This document shows, one piece after another, positions 24,397 to 33,868 of a stretch of DNA of 64,000 nucleotides. Numbering within the stretch: the first letter of the stretch is position 1; each line of letters begins with the position of its first letter. The position numbers and the translations under genes are program-made. Under the pieces are notes generated by a model that did not search any database, had not been told where the DNA came from, and was given only the letters and a program-made list of their open reading frames with translations. Source of the DNA: [Phormidium] sp. LEGE 05292 (GTDB taxonomy: Bacteria; Cyanobacteriota; Cyanobacteriia; Cyanobacteriales; Aerosakkonemataceae). Where the stretch lies: the NCBI RefSeq assembly GCF_015207735.1, contig NZ_JADEWG010000003.1, positions 1 through 64,000 on the forward strand, read 5' to 3'.

Positions 24397-24436
24397 GAAA
24401 AATCCGATCGCACCCATCCCCCATCACCCCTAAAAT

Positions 24437-25309
24437 TCAAACAGAAATCTTCTTCTTCAAATCCTCATCACTTGGCCCTAATTTTGTCACATCATAATTA
24501 TTAGCAGGATAAGAACGAGAAGGTCGATCGACAAATAAACCAGACCTAGTGCGTGCAGGTAAATAACTCAGCACCCAAGCGCGTGCGTGCAAACAAAATT
24601 CGATAAACTTTTTCACCGCAACTGGAGGCGCTTCTAATTCAAAAGCTTTTAGCGATCGATCGTCTAAAATACAACGAAATACTAACTCAACCAACCCTCT
24701 AGGAACCAGGGGAAACCAACTAGAAATTAAGCCAACAAACAAATGATACAGTTCTTTAGTGGCAGGAGAATTATAAACAAATTTATCCTCATATTCCTGC
24801 TTAAAACGTGCCATTTCTGCTAAAGAATCAGGCAAATCTTTAATATTCATTCGTTTAGCAATCTCTAGCCAAAAGTTCAGCCATGCAAAGCGTTCTTTTT
24901 CTGACATTCTTCGCCAGCCAAAGCGATCGTTCCAATAAATAGGTTCTAAAATTAAAGCAGCAGTAATATAAATAAAATCTTGATTATTGATCCGAAAATG
25001 ACCATGAATATAGTTCATTCGTTCAATGCAGGCACGACCTTGTTCACTATCATAGCCATGCTTAATCATCTCAAATAGCAAAATTGCAGTATCATCATAA
25101 CGCCTCTGAGTGTGTGCCTGAGCATAACCCCGCTTTGCTACTAAACCAGCCATTCTCGGACTAGCAAAAGCCCTAACAAATGCCAATTCAATGTAACTTC
25201 GCTGAAAGTCCCAAGGGAACTCATAACTTACCATAATTTTGACAATTTCTGAATGATCCTTAACTGGATCTAATTGCTCTATTTTATTGAGATTATCATA
25301 ACGCCCCAT
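24437..25309 (-). CDS. Oxygenase MpaB-type (DUF2236) protein
   Basis: The 290-residue helical protein resembles the MpaB/rubber-oxygenase (DUF2236) family: an early FPWDFQRSYIELAFVRAFASPRMA, then RRYDDTAILLFEMIKHG, a MNYIHGHFRI segment whose His may help bind haem, and YITAALILEPIYWNDRFGWR. Members are haem b enzymes that cleave or oxidise isoprenoid or related lipids; some are uncharacterised. The C-terminus is basic (PARTRSGLFVDRPSRSYP). The gene is convergent with the 1381-residue fusion, with 40 bp between stops. The substrate is unknown. Confidence 0.8.
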   Translation of the reverse strand: MGRYDNLNKIEQLDPVKDHSEIVKIMVSYEFPWDFQRSYIELAFVRAFASPRMAGLVAKRGYAQAHTQRRYDDTAILLFEMIKHGYDSEQGRACIERMNYIHGHFRINNQDFIYITAALILEPIYWNDRFGWRRMSEKERFAWLNFWLEIAKRMNIKDLPDSLAEMARFKQEYEDKFVYNSPATKELYHLFVGLISSWFPLVPRGLVELVFRCILDDRSLKAFELEAPPVAVKKFIEFCLHARAWVLSYLPARTRSGLFVDRPSRSYPANNYDVTKLGPSDEDLKKKISV

Positions 25310-25372
25310 TTTCTATTCCTCGTGTTAAATACTTTTTTAATAAAAGCTTTCAACCAAGATATTTACCCTGTA

Positions 25373-25942
25373 CTAAACAAAAAACTTCGACACAACACAA
25401 CTAAAAACAGGCAACAAAGGCGAAGTTAATTCATCATCATTCATCAAAGTCGCCACTAACACCAACCGCGCATTTTCTCTGCGATAAACCTCAACTTTTT
25501 TCAGCCGCCAATCAGCAATCCAATACTCTTCAACACCCCGCGTAGAATAAAGTTTCAATTTCGCTTCTCTATCTCGTCTTACATTCTCATTACCCGCAGA
25601 TAAAACCTCAACTACTAACTCAGGCGCACCCGTCAAATGTCCCGCTTCATCTAATAGTAAATCTAACCTTTCATTACTCGCCCAAACTACATCAGGAATC
25701 ACATCATCTGACTCACCAAAAAGCACCCCAGCAGTGATACTTGCTTCTCCTAAACCACTTGATTCCGACCAACTATCAAGTTCTCGAAAAAATTTACCAC
25801 AAGTACGTTGATGTTTCCAGTGAGGCGCTCTCGTCATAAACAAATCTCCATCTACAACTTCGTAGCGCGTACCCTCATTTTCCGGTAAAAGCTCTATATC
25901 TGCGGTAGTCCAACGCACTCCCGGAGTTTTCGCATAACTCAT
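25373..25942 (-). CDS. Uma2 family (DUF820) PD-(D/E)xK-fold protein
   Basis: The 189-residue protein has the Uma2 layout: WTTADIELLPENEGTRYEVVDGDLFMTRAP at the N-terminus, the acidic motif DVIPDVVWAS, then LVVEVLSAGNENVRRDREAKLKLYSTRGVEEYWIADW. The Asp (IPD), Glu (VVE) and following Lys (KLKLY) are the restriction-fold residues. Cyanobacteria carry many copies of this family, and the biological role is not established. The gene lies 63 bp after MpaB in the opposite order on the same strand. Confidence 0.93.
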   Translation of the reverse strand: MSYAKTPGVRWTTADIELLPENEGTRYEVVDGDLFMTRAPHWKHQRTCGKFFRELDSWSESSGLGEASITAGVLFGESDDVIPDVVWASNERLDLLLDEAGHLTGAPELVVEVLSAGNENVRRDREAKLKLYSTRGVEEYWIADWRLKKVEVYRRENARLVLVATLMNDDELTSPLLPVFSCVVSKFFV

Positions 25943-25987
25943 GGCAGAACTCCTTTTCAGTGGTACTAATATAAGTTTAATAAAAAA

Positions 25988-26317
25988 CTAAGAGATATTT
26001 TCCGAAATCCAAGCCAAATAAGGAGCATATCCCGCAACCAAAGGTAAAGCAATAATTTCGGGAACTTCGTAGGAATGTAAATCTTTAACCTTCGCCGCTA
26101 AACTCTCAAACTTCGCCAACTCAGTCTTAATTAAAAGTTGCCATTCTTCCTCTTTATACAACTCACTTTGCCAAGTGTAAATTGATTTAATTGGCACTAA
26201 ACTAACACAAGCAGCGAGTTTAGACTCTACTAAACTTTGGGCTATCTCTTCTGCTTCAGCTTGAGAAGGTGCAGTCACTAAAACTACACAATATTGAATT
26301 TCGGAACTCTTATTCAT
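25988..26317 (-). CDS. cutA: Divalent-cation tolerance protein CutA
   Basis: The 109-residue protein matches CutA1: VVLVTAPSQAEAEEIAQSLVESKLAACVSLVPIKSIYTWQSELYKEEEW, then HSYEVPEIIALPL and a final YLAWI. CutA forms a very stable trimer and binds metals such as copper; its cell role is unclear. The start overlaps the upstream pentapeptide gene by 8 bases (ATGAATAA), so translation is probably coupled. Confidence 0.96.
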   Translation of the reverse strand: MNKSSEIQYCVVLVTAPSQAEAEEIAQSLVESKLAACVSLVPIKSIYTWQSELYKEEEWQLLIKTELAKFESLAAKVKDLHSYEVPEIIALPLVAGYAPYLAWISENIS

Positions 26318-27215
26318 TACCTACAACTGTTACTGCTTCCACTCCAAAATGTAGCGCAGTTTTGGGTACAGTGAAATAGAAGTTAGTTTTTTTTTGCGGT
26401 GCGATCGCATTTTTGGGCCTAGTATCTTTAATATCAGCACCTATCAGTGTTGCTTCCGATAAATCAGCATCCCTTAAATCAGCTTGATTCAACCTCGCCC
26501 AGTTTAAATTCGCTTTTTCTAAACAAGCTCCAGCTAAATTTGCTCCCGTTAAATCTGCTCCCCCTAAATTTGCGTTCCGCAAAATTGCTGTACTTAAATC
26601 TGTACCAATTAAATTTGCCCCTTCTAAATTTGCCCCGATTAATTTAGCACCACTTAAATTAATACTTGACAAATCTACTCCACTTAAATCTACACCATTC
26701 AAAAATGCCTTACTTAAATTAATCCCACTTAAAGAAGAACCATAAAGCATCGCCCCAATTAATCTTGCAGCTTCCAAATTCGCCCAATTTAAATTAGCGC
26801 CACTGAGATTCGAGCCTCGTAAATTAATTCCTTGCAAATTAGCACCACAAAGATTTGCACCCCACATATTTACCGATCGAAAATTAGCACCCTTCAAATT
26901 AGCACCACTCAACTTTGCCCCTGGTAGCTTAGACTTTACCAAAAAAGCACCACTCAATACAGCTTTAGTTAAATCAGCATCAACTAACTTCGCTTCACCC
27001 AATTTAGCAAACTTCAAATTTGCCCAATTTAACAAAGCACCACTCAAATCTGATTTATGCAGCAAAGCATGAGCCAGATTCGCTCCCCTTAAATTTGCCC
27101 TCGATAAATTTATCCCTATTAAATTAGCTTTCGTCAAATCAGTTCCGCTCAAATCCACTCCAGCAAAATTTCTTTTTCCTTGTTCATAAAGCTCTAATAA
27201 AGTAGTAACTTCCAT
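26310..27215 (-). CDS. Pentapeptide repeat protein
   Basis: The 301-residue product consists, from about residue 15 to 255, of tandem A(N/D)LxG-type pentapeptides (for example GANLKGANFRSVNMWGANL). These form a right-handed quadrilateral beta-helix. A 45-residue non-repeat tail follows (DTRPKNAIAPQKKTNFYFTVP...). No other domain is seen. Some members mimic DNA or act as scaffolds, but function cannot be read from the repeats. Its stop overlaps the cutA start. Confidence 0.93.
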   Translation of the reverse strand: MEVTTLLELYEQGKRNFAGVDLSGTDLTKANLIGINLSRANLRGANLAHALLHKSDLSGALLNWANLKFAKLGEAKLVDADLTKAVLSGAFLVKSKLPGAKLSGANLKGANFRSVNMWGANLCGANLQGINLRGSNLSGANLNWANLEAARLIGAMLYGSSLSGINLSKAFLNGVDLSGVDLSSINLSGAKLIGANLEGANLIGTDLSTAILRNANLGGADLTGANLAGACLEKANLNWARLNQADLRDADLSEATLIGADIKDTRPKNAIAPQKKTNFYFTVPKTALHFGVEAVTVVGNE

Positions 27216-27756
27216 AATGATTTTGCCCCTTTCTCTTTAGCTATTGAAATGATTTAAAATTCAGGATTACCAAAAAAAGTTATAACTAATTACACCAATT
27301 AATAGAGCATTTAACAGGGAAACCGTAAATTACAGCAAGAAGGCAGAACAAGTGAATGAAATAAAGCTTGTACAGTCAGATGCCTTTTAAAATTGATTGG
27401 TTATGTCTGCCGCACTGCATTACTTTTTTAGTATTAAAGATGCCTGACACAGATACAACTTAGCTTTATCCAAAAATAAAAAGACAAAACTAATATAATT
27501 TTTAACTTGCTATTAATTACAAATTTTACTCTTTAATTTTTGCTTTGTTATACCTAAAAATAAATAGTGTTACAAATATTTTCAAAATTTCATTTATAGT
27601 AATCACCAAAATGTAACGAATATTATTAATTGCTAAAAAGAATGCTTTTATTTTCTTGCCTTTTGTCCTCTACACTTATGCTAAAATCAAAGCTGCCTTG
27701 AGCGCGAACCAAAATTACCCAAAGCAGCTAAATTTCAGACAAACTCTGTTTTGAGT
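27216..27756. other. AT-rich spacer without a gene
   Basis: About 540 bp with no open frame of interest and strong AT bias. Short T runs and TAATATAA-like boxes are frequent. It precedes the pentapeptide gene (minus strand) and follows the HTH gene. No repeat element or RNA gene was recognised. Confidence 0.4.
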
Positions 27757-28722
27757 TTAATTTGACGACAAAGAATAAACTTGACCATCTATTAGTAAGC
27801 GGGTAATTCCCTTCGCTTTCAAATAATGGCTAGCTTTTTGCAGCATTCTACCATCGGGAACCTTAATCACCCGTTGATTCCGGTTAGAAAAACGTCTAGC
27901 GATGCGATGATTATCAAACACAGGCAGAGTTCTTTGTTGAATTTCGTCTTTAGGAATTTGACCCAAATCACCAAAATCCCTTAAAGGTCGTGTAATTAAT
28001 TCTGCTGCCCGGTCTACCACCAAGTAACATGGTCTAGGGAAAGAAGCTTCCGAGAGAGGTAAAACCTGAATCAAAGTGCCTATCTGCACTCTTCTTCTTG
28101 GAGTGAGAAATGCTTCATCATTGTCATCATCGTCATCATCTAAATCTTCATCGTCTAAATCTTCATCATCTTCATCTTCCAAATCTTCTTCGCCATCGAG
28201 CAAATCTTCGCCCAACATTTCCCCAATAGTGCTGACATCAGCATCGTATGCTTCATCAAGCAGTTCATCATTTGTCTCTGCTGCTAGCGTATCTTCCTCG
28301 AATTTTGCTTGTGGAGGAGCAGGTTCTTTTGTCAATTCTTCTACTTCATTCACAGGTGACGCAACAGCAGAAGAACGCTTTCTAGAGCGTCTGGCAGAAC
28401 TTACCTCTAATTCTGGGAAGACTTCTGGTTCTTTTTCTTTAACAACCTTTTTTGGTTGAGATACCAATGGTTTGGGTTTTTCTGGTTCTGGTTCTTCTAT
28501 TATTTCCGGTTCAGCGACATCAGCAACATTTTGTCCGCGAGACGATCGCTTTTGCTGAATCAAAACTTCATATTCATCAGGCAACAAAGTGCTTTTCAGC
28601 AACCGACTAATTGTAGAGTGACTAACACCATACCGCACAGCCAGAGTAGAAGTTGTCTCCTCCGGGTTGTAATACAGTTTAAGAATTTCCGACTTATCTT
28701 TTTCAGTTAATTTTTTAGCCAT
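27757..28722 (-). CDS. HTH protein with long acidic linker
   Basis: The 321-residue protein has a transposase-like helix-turn-helix at about 5-45 (DKSEILKLYYNPEETTSTLAVRYGVSHSTISRLL). A low-complexity Pro/Glu/Lys region follows, then an acidic run (about 175-205, mostly Asp and Glu). A C-terminal globular domain (about 210-320) contains VQIGTLIQVLPLSEASFPRPCYLVVD and GRMLQKASHYLKAKGITRLLIDGQ. The HTH resembles IS630/Tc1-type resolvase-like domains, but the rest is not a transposase. It is probably a DNA-binding regulator. It lies 14 bp before the membrane protein gene start side on the same strand. Confidence 0.75.
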   Translation of the reverse strand: MAKKLTEKDKSEILKLYYNPEETTSTLAVRYGVSHSTISRLLKSTLLPDEYEVLIQQKRSSRGQNVADVAEPEIIEEPEPEKPKPLVSQPKKVVKEKEPEVFPELEVSSARRSRKRSSAVASPVNEVEELTKEPAPPQAKFEEDTLAAETNDELLDEAYDADVSTIGEMLGEDLLDGEEDLEDEDDEDLDDEDLDDDDDDNDEAFLTPRRRVQIGTLIQVLPLSEASFPRPCYLVVDRAAELITRPLRDFGDLGQIPKDEIQQRTLPVFDNHRIARRFSNRNQRVIKVPDGRMLQKASHYLKAKGITRLLIDGQVYSLSSN

Positions 28723-28736
28723 TATACTTTACTTCC

Positions 28737-29831
28737 CTAACCCCTTTTACGCGCCCCAGAACGCCGAGAACGGCTTGATGTCGATGTGTCATACTCTAAG
28801 GCAGCGCCAATTGCAAACAACACTCCACTGAACACCCAAAAAACCTCTGGCAGAGAACCACTTTGATAATCTGGCTGTTTTTCTGCCCATTTAAACCACA
28901 TATCTGCAATGTACAGACATAAAGCTGCTGCCGCAATCATCCGCCAAGACTGAGAAAAACGTCCTCCCCAGAAAGCTAATAGTAGCATTGTGGCGATGAT
29001 TAATAAGAGAACATCTGCCACTACATAAAATAGACCTACTGGCGTAGCGAAAGGTTTAAGTTGTTCATCGATCGCGACAATCCAAGGTGGTACTGATGTA
29101 GTTGCTTCTGTAGCTGCTGGTGTCACAGTAGGCTTAGCAACTGGTTTTGGTGATGCAGCTGGCGTGACTGTGGCAGGTGTGGCAGTTGGTTTAACCTCTG
29201 GGGTTTTGGCAGCTGGGGGTTTGGCAGCGGGTGGTGCAACTGCGGGCGAAGGAGAAGCTTGAGCAACCAAAGCGACGTTATTGCTAGAAGGTAAGATAGC
29301 AGCTTGAGCAGCTGAGCCTCCCAAGGTAGTCACCCAATAAGCTAAGGCTATACCAATAGCTGCGATCCCCACTACAATTGCCCATTGCCATTTCTCCAAG
29401 TTCAACCTGCGAGATATTACTGCCTGAATCATGCCCCAAGCCAGAGCAATATAAGTACCGATGAAAAACAAATCTCCTAAAGAAACATCAGGCTCAAGTT
29501 TCCAAACTAATTCCCAAAAACCAAATAAAAAGTTGCCCAAAAAATAGAACAGCATCCCCAAACCAATTCCCAGCCAGACTTGACGACCGCTGACAATTTG
29601 AGGACTGCGCCAGTTTCTAAAGCAGAGTATGGCTGCAAATAAGTAAGCCACCTGTTCAAAAATATAAGTGCCGATTAAATACCATTTCGGACGCTCCTCC
29701 CCTGGTGGTGTAATACTAAACAGTAAAAAGAACAACAGCGCCAGAACAGCCCAAACAATGCCAGCGATGACGATCGTTTTCACTGAAAACAGGGGTTTAG
29801 GACTAGACGATTTATCCGAAATGTTGCTCAT
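28737..29831 (-). CDS. Polytopic membrane protein with Ala/Pro-rich loop, hypothetical
   Basis: The 364-residue protein has about eight hydrophobic helices: near 20-42, 55-70, 86-106, 120-140, 148-168, and, after the insertion, 262-285, 298-312 and 328-342. A loop at about 188-245 is made of Ala, Pro, Thr and Lys repeats (APPAAKPPAAKTPEVKPTATP), probably extramembrane. The C-terminus is basic (SRSRRSGARKRG). The helix pattern is like the sensory membrane halves of some cyanobacterial signalling proteins, but no catalytic domain is attached. It lies 14 bp upstream of the HTH gene and is likely cotranscribed with it. Confidence 0.65.
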   Translation of the reverse strand: MSNISDKSSSPKPLFSVKTIVIAGIVWAVLALLFFLLFSITPPGEERPKWYLIGTYIFEQVAYLFAAILCFRNWRSPQIVSGRQVWLGIGLGMLFYFLGNFLFGFWELVWKLEPDVSLGDLFFIGTYIALAWGMIQAVISRRLNLEKWQWAIVVGIAAIGIALAYWVTTLGGSAAQAAILPSSNNVALVAQASPSPAVAPPAAKPPAAKTPEVKPTATPATVTPAASPKPVAKPTVTPAATEATTSVPPWIVAIDEQLKPFATPVGLFYVVADVLLLIIATMLLLAFWGGRFSQSWRMIAAAALCLYIADMWFKWAEKQPDYQSGSLPEVFWVFSGVLFAIGAALEYDTSTSSRSRRSGARKRG

Positions 29832-29972
29832 AGCGGTTCACAAAATAGCTGGGAGATGGAAAGCACAACCTGAATCAACTTTGAGAGTATTGCACTCAAC
29901 AGATTACTACTAAACAGCACATTGATTAATGCCCACATAAGCCATAGTAACTTTGATGGCGCATTTCATCAG

Positions 29973-30635
29973 CTATTGCCACAAATTACCGACAACCGGA
30001 GTTTGATTCAGCCAACTGACAAACAGACTGCGCTCAGGAGGTTGCAAGTCCTCTAGGGCATCGATAGCACGGCTAACAAAACTAGTATTCCCAAAACATT
30101 CTTTACCAAGACGATGCAATTCTCGCAAGAGGGTAATTAAATGATGTTCTTCCCAAGCGGGGAGTTGGTTAGTACTCAACGGATCGATTGACAGCAAGTG
30201 ATTTACTGCTGCTGCTGAATCAGTCTGGGGAAAGCGCCACTGCTGAAAAACCTCAATGAGATTCTTTTCAAATAATCCTGCTTGCTTGTTACCTAAAATA
30301 TCCTCAATGTCTATACTTACCGCTTGGAGCAGCAAAAGACAAGCTTGAGTAAGGGTCGTCGTTTTAGCATCACCAGCACCATCTGTGCCTAGTTGATCTA
30401 GGCGAATTTTGCCCCAAACACTGAATCTTTCCGTTTCTTCCAATAACACACAGGCTTTGCCTCGGTTATCTGTTAGATCTCGCCAAAAGGCTTTAGCTTC
30501 TTCCTCTTGATTGGCTCTAAAGACGCTAATGAGGCGAAAGGTTTGCCCTTGGTAATTCAGAATCGGAATTGGCTGATCCCGTTTGGGGTGCTGAATGCTA
30601 GTTATTTCAACATCCTGCCGTTTCAAAATAAACAT
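29973..30635 (-). CDS. Npun_F0813-like cyanobacterial protein
   Basis: The 220-residue soluble protein starts MFILKRQDVEITSIQHPKRDQPIPILNYQG and has the segments EEEAKAFWRDLTDNRGKACVLLEE and ERFSVWGKIRLDQL. This pattern matches the cyanobacterial Npun_F0813 family as I remember it. The function is unknown. There is no signal peptide or membrane segment. The C-terminal half is helical and contains Leu/Gln-rich stretches. The gene appears monocistronic. Confidence 0.65.
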   Translation of the reverse strand: MFILKRQDVEITSIQHPKRDQPIPILNYQGQTFRLISVFRANQEEEAKAFWRDLTDNRGKACVLLEETERFSVWGKIRLDQLGTDGAGDAKTTTLTQACLLLLQAVSIDIEDILGNKQAGLFEKNLIEVFQQWRFPQTDSAAAVNHLLSIDPLSTNQLPAWEEHHLITLLRELHRLGKECFGNTSFVSRAIDALEDLQPPERSLFVSWLNQTPVVGNLWQ

Positions 30636-31041
30636 GACACTGGCAATTGACTCCTGTCAGAACCGGGGGTGCAGCAAGTGAGAACCTTAACCTCCCAGAG
30701 ACTAGCTTTAAATGCAGAATGCTGGTGTTACAGGTGCGGCTACTGCTGGCGATCGCAACTTACACACTATCCTATCTAACACTTTTTGGTGCCATAGATA
30801 GATAGATTCTTGCGCCTTTCCCCCTCAAAACCAGAAGAAGTGCAAGTATCCTTGCCTCTAGTTCTCGGATCTTTAATTCTTACTTGCTTTGTGATGACAG
30901 TCTAGATGATTTTGACTATCTGTTGCTTATTATGCCCAATAACTCTGTTTACCCTGCTAAGCTGCTCCGAATTTTAGTTAAATTTTCGGTTCGACCAGAC
31001 AAATACCAAGAATTTTTGATAATATAAGCAAGCGTATACTT
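30636..31041. other. Spacer between the Npun_F0813-like gene and tRNA-Arg
   Basis: About 400 bp without a supportable gene. It contains an ATAGATAGATAGAT microsatellite (about 30795-30808). It probably carries promoters for the minus-strand gene and for tRNA-Arg. No other RNA was recognised. Confidence 0.35.
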
Positions 31042-31115
31042 GGGCGCGTAACTCAGCTGGATAGAGTAGCAGCCTTCTAAGCTGCGAGTCACAGGTTCGA
31101 GTCCTGTCGCGCCCG
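31042..31115 (+). tRNA. tRNA-Arg (TCT anticodon)
   Basis: The 74-base cloverleaf has acceptor stem GGGCGCG with CGCGCCC (discriminator G), D arm ACTCAGCTGGATAGAGT, anticodon stem GCAGC/GCTGC with loop CTTCTAA (anticodon TCT, reading AGA), and T arm ACAGGTTCGAGTCCTGT. CCA is not encoded. Confidence 0.96.
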
Positions 31116-31149
31116 TTGTCTATCAGGTGCAAAGTCTTTGCTTAAGACT

Positions 31150-31178
31150 AACAAGGGGACTTTTGGGACAAGGGGACT
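31150..31178. repeat. GGGACAAG short repeat, degenerate
   Basis: Two copies of ACAAGGGGAC separated by a TTTTGG spacer, just after tRNA-Arg. It is a minor member of the same family as at 3062-3145. Confidence 0.5.
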
Positions 31179-31223
31179 GTTGAGAATTTTTAACTTTTGT
31201 CTTCTGCTTTCTACCTTTCCCTG

Positions 31224-31706
31224 TTAATCTCCGTTAAACCAAGCAGTAATGGCTAAAGCTAGTCCATCGGCAGCATCATCGGGTTTAGGAATATAATCTA
31301 AATTCAATTCCCTAGCTACTGCTTGTTGGACATCAAATTTATCTGCATTTCCCATTCCGGTTAATGCTTGTTTAACTTGTGCGGGAGTGAATTCAACTAT
31401 GGGTAATTTATGTTGCGCTAATACTAAAGTTAGTACACCTCTGGCTTGGGCAACTGCGATCGTATTTGCCATGCGATAAAAAAATAATTTTTCGATCGCT
31501 ACTAAATCTGGTTCTAACTGTTCAATAATTGTATTCAAATCTTCATAAATTGTGCAGAGTCTTTCGCCAATCGGAGCCTTAGCCGAAGTTTTAATTACCC
31601 CAAAATCTACTAATTTTACAGGTATTTGCAGCATTTTTTCACAAACAATTACCCCAAATCCTACTACGGCTAATCCCGGATCTAATCCTAAAATTCTCTG
31701 CTGCAT
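31224..31706 (-). CDS. ruvC: Holliday junction resolvase RuvC
   Basis: The 160-residue protein has the RuvC RNase H-like fold: [16 protein letters not shown] (catalytic Asp9), [21 protein letters not shown] (catalytic Glu), [18 protein letters not shown], and [13 protein letters not shown] (catalytic acidic residues). RuvC cuts four-way junctions during recombination repair with RuvAB. The length is normal. No ruvA or ruvB is in the window, as usual for cyanobacteria, where these genes are dispersed. Confidence 0.96.
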   Translation of the reverse strand: MQQRILGLDPGLAVVGFGVIVCEKMLQIPVKLVDFGVIKTSAKAPIGERLCTIYEDLNTIIEQLEPDLVAIEKLFFYRMANTIAVAQARGVLTLVLAQHKLPIVEFTPAQVKQALTGMGNADKFDVQQAVARELNLDYIPKPDDAADGLALAITAWFNGD

Positions 31707-32006
31707 ACAAAATTTTATCCTAGTTTTAAATAAATCAACAAAAATTTTATATGATAATTAGTAAAATCATGAAATACTATATGCTAAATCCTGTATCTTC
31801 CGAGATATAACTAAGGAAATTGTTGAATAGGGTGGCAACCTGCCGAAATTGTATAGGGGTTGACAGTTGCTTAATAGGTGACTTTTCTGGTACAAGTACC
31901 TAGACAAATATATTGGAGACCCGAAATATTTCTATTTCAGAGTGAAAGATTTTTACTATACACTCCTCTGACATACCTTTCCTAATTCCTTATTTCTGAA
32001 TCAGTC
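31707..32006. other. Divergent spacer between ruvC and yvcK
   Basis: A 300 bp divergent promoter region. A short GGGTGGCAACCTGCC stretch (about 31831-31845) could form a small hairpin in the yvcK leader. A TTGACA (about 31860) resembles a -35 box. No known riboswitch class was recognised. Confidence 0.35.
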
Positions 32007-33410
32007 ATGTCAATCGGTTTATTCAAACAAGCACTGCTTTTCCTGTCGAATGAATCCCGCAGTCGTACACCTGAGCGGTTTAACAGGCAATTTAACAGGT
32101 GGTTTAAATGGTTGGCTCCGGGTTTGTTGGTGAAACGCTGGTTATTAATTAGTGTTGGCGGTGTTTTACTAACAACTTTGGGTTTGGCGATTTGGGTAAA
32201 GCTGACTCCTATTAACCGTTTGATTCAGCTAGTTAACGATGTTTTAGAGAAGATTACCACGATCGTTCCTAATTATATTAGTGGGCCATTGGTGATTGCT
32301 GGCGGTTTGTTGTTGATTTTTTGGGGACATACTCGCAGTTTAAATTCGATTACGGAAGTCCTGAAGCCGAGTGGAGATGAAGAACTAATTGATGTGTTGC
32401 TTACCCACCGGAAGCTCAATCGTGGGCCAAAAATTGTGGCGATTGGTGGTGGTACGGGACTTTCAACTTTGTTACGAGGTTTAAAGGCTTACAGCGCAAA
32501 TATTACTGCCATTGTCACGGTAGCTGATGATGGCGGTTCTTCGGGACGTTTACGGCGCGAAATCGGGGTTTTACCCCCTGGCGATATTCGCAACTGCTTA
32601 ACTGCTTTGGCAGATGAGGAGAAGTTGTTAACGGAACTGTTTCGCTATCGTTTCAGTGCTGGGGATGGTTTGGTGGGGCATAGTTTTGGTAATTTGTTCC
32701 TCACGGCGATGAGTGAAGTTACGGGAGATTTGGAGCGTGCGATCGCAGCGAGTTCTAAAGTATTAGCAGTACGAGGTAGAGTTTTACCTGCTACACTTTC
32801 TGATGTTTGTTTGTGGGCAGAGTTAGAAGATGGACGGCGTGTGGAGGGCGAGTCTCATATTACCGAAGCAATGGGTAAAATAGTCAAAATTGGCTGTATT
32901 CCTGCAAATCCTCCAGCTTTACCTAAAGCTGTCCAGGCAATCAAAGAAGCTGATTATATTATTATTGGCCCTGGCAGTCTTTATACCAGCATTATTCCTA
33001 ATTTATTAGTACCAGAAATTGCGGACGCGATCGCGCAACGAAAAGTTCCCCGCATCTATGTTTGTAATATGATGACTCAGCCAGGAGAAACTCAAGGTTA
33101 CACTGTTGCCGATCATATTAAAGCGATCGATAAAGCTTGTGGTAAACGACTATTTAATGCTGTATTAGTCCAGCGCAAAGTTCCTTCAGCAAAAGCTTTA
33201 ATTCGCTATGCCCAAGAGGATTCTCACCCAGTTTACTTAGATAGAGAAGCTGTCAATTTATTAGGTCGGCGGATTGTTTTATCTAACATTATGTATGAAG
33301 ATGAAAAAACTGGTTTAATTCGCCATGATTCAGCACGACTAGCTAGGGTTTTACTCCGTTGGTACAGCCGTGCTCAATCAGAATCAATCATGGGATTGCA
33401 TAAGTTATGA
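32007..33410 (+). CDS. yvcK: YvcK/CofD-like gluconeogenesis factor
   Basis: The 467-residue protein has two N-terminal membrane segments (about 44-65 and 92-108), then a CofD/YvcK Rossmann-like domain from about 138: [47 protein letters not shown], and [15 protein letters not shown]. YvcK-type proteins bind UDP-sugars and affect carbon flux and cell shape in Bacillus; the membrane anchor is a feature of the cyanobacterial form. The gene overlaps tsaE by 4 bases (ATGA). Confidence 0.92.
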   Translation: MSIGLFKQALLFLSNESRSRTPERFNRQFNRWFKWLAPGLLVKRWLLISVGGVLLTTLGLAIWVKLTPINRLIQLVNDVLEKITTIVPNYISGPLVIAGGLLLIFWGHTRSLNSITEVLKPSGDEELIDVLLTHRKLNRGPKIVAIGGGTGLSTLLRGLKAYSANITAIVTVADDGGSSGRLRREIGVLPPGDIRNCLTALADEEKLLTELFRYRFSAGDGLVGHSFGNLFLTAMSEVTGDLERAIAASSKVLAVRGRVLPATLSDVCLWAELEDGRRVEGESHITEAMGKIVKIGCIPANPPALPKAVQAIKEADYIIIGPGSLYTSIIPNLLVPEIADAIAQRKVPRIYVCNMMTQPGETQGYTVADHIKAIDKACGKRLFNAVLVQRKVPSAKALIRYAQEDSHPVYLDREAVNLLGRRIVLSNIMYEDEKTGLIRHDSARLARVLLRWYSRAQSESIMGLHKL

Positions 33411-33868
33411 CCTTTAAATTACAGGAAGTTTTGCTAGCAAATGCCCAAGAAACTGATCGGCTAGGAATTAAATTAGGGCGCAATCTACCTGCTGGTACGG
33501 TAATTCTATTGTCAGGTGATTTAGGTGCTGGCAAAACTACTTTAGTGCAAGGCATCGGTGCAGGTTTAGGAATTTCCGATCCCATAGTTAGTCCTACTTT
33601 TACTTTAATTAATGAGTATCACGAAGGACGTTTGCCTCTGTACCATTTTGATTTATATCGTTTGTCACCCAAAGAAGTAGAAGCATTAAATTTGGAAAAC
33701 TATTGGGAAGGAGTCGAGTTTACTTTAGGAATTGTGGCAATTGAATGGGCGGAAAAACTGACTTATATGCCGGACAATTACCTGCAAATTCAATTGCTTT
33801 ATACTTCTAACGAGCAACGTTTGGCTAAACTGATGTCTATGGGAGAGTTAAGGTTAGATTTGAGCTAA
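33407..33868 (+). CDS. tsaE: TsaE, tRNA t6A synthesis ATPase
   Basis: The 153-residue P-loop protein has Walker [11 protein letters not shown], the switch region [16 protein letters not shown], and [11 protein letters not shown]. This is the TsaE pattern. TsaE drives turnover of the TsaBD complex that makes N6-threonylcarbamoyladenosine at tRNA position 37. It is translationally coupled to yvcK by an ATGA overlap. Its stop directly abuts the stop of the convergent pyrC (no bases between). Confidence 0.96.
   Translation: MTFKLQEVLLANAQETDRLGIKLGRNLPAGTVILLSGDLGAGKTTLVQGIGAGLGISDPIVSPTFTLINEYHEGRLPLYHFDLYRLSPKEVEALNLENYWEGVEFTLGIVAIEWAEKLTYMPDNYLQIQLLYTSNEQRLAKLMSMGELRLDLS

Noticed and set aside
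31831-31845. Riboswitch in the yvcK leader
   Set aside because: Only one short hairpin is seen and no known aptamer consensus could be matched.
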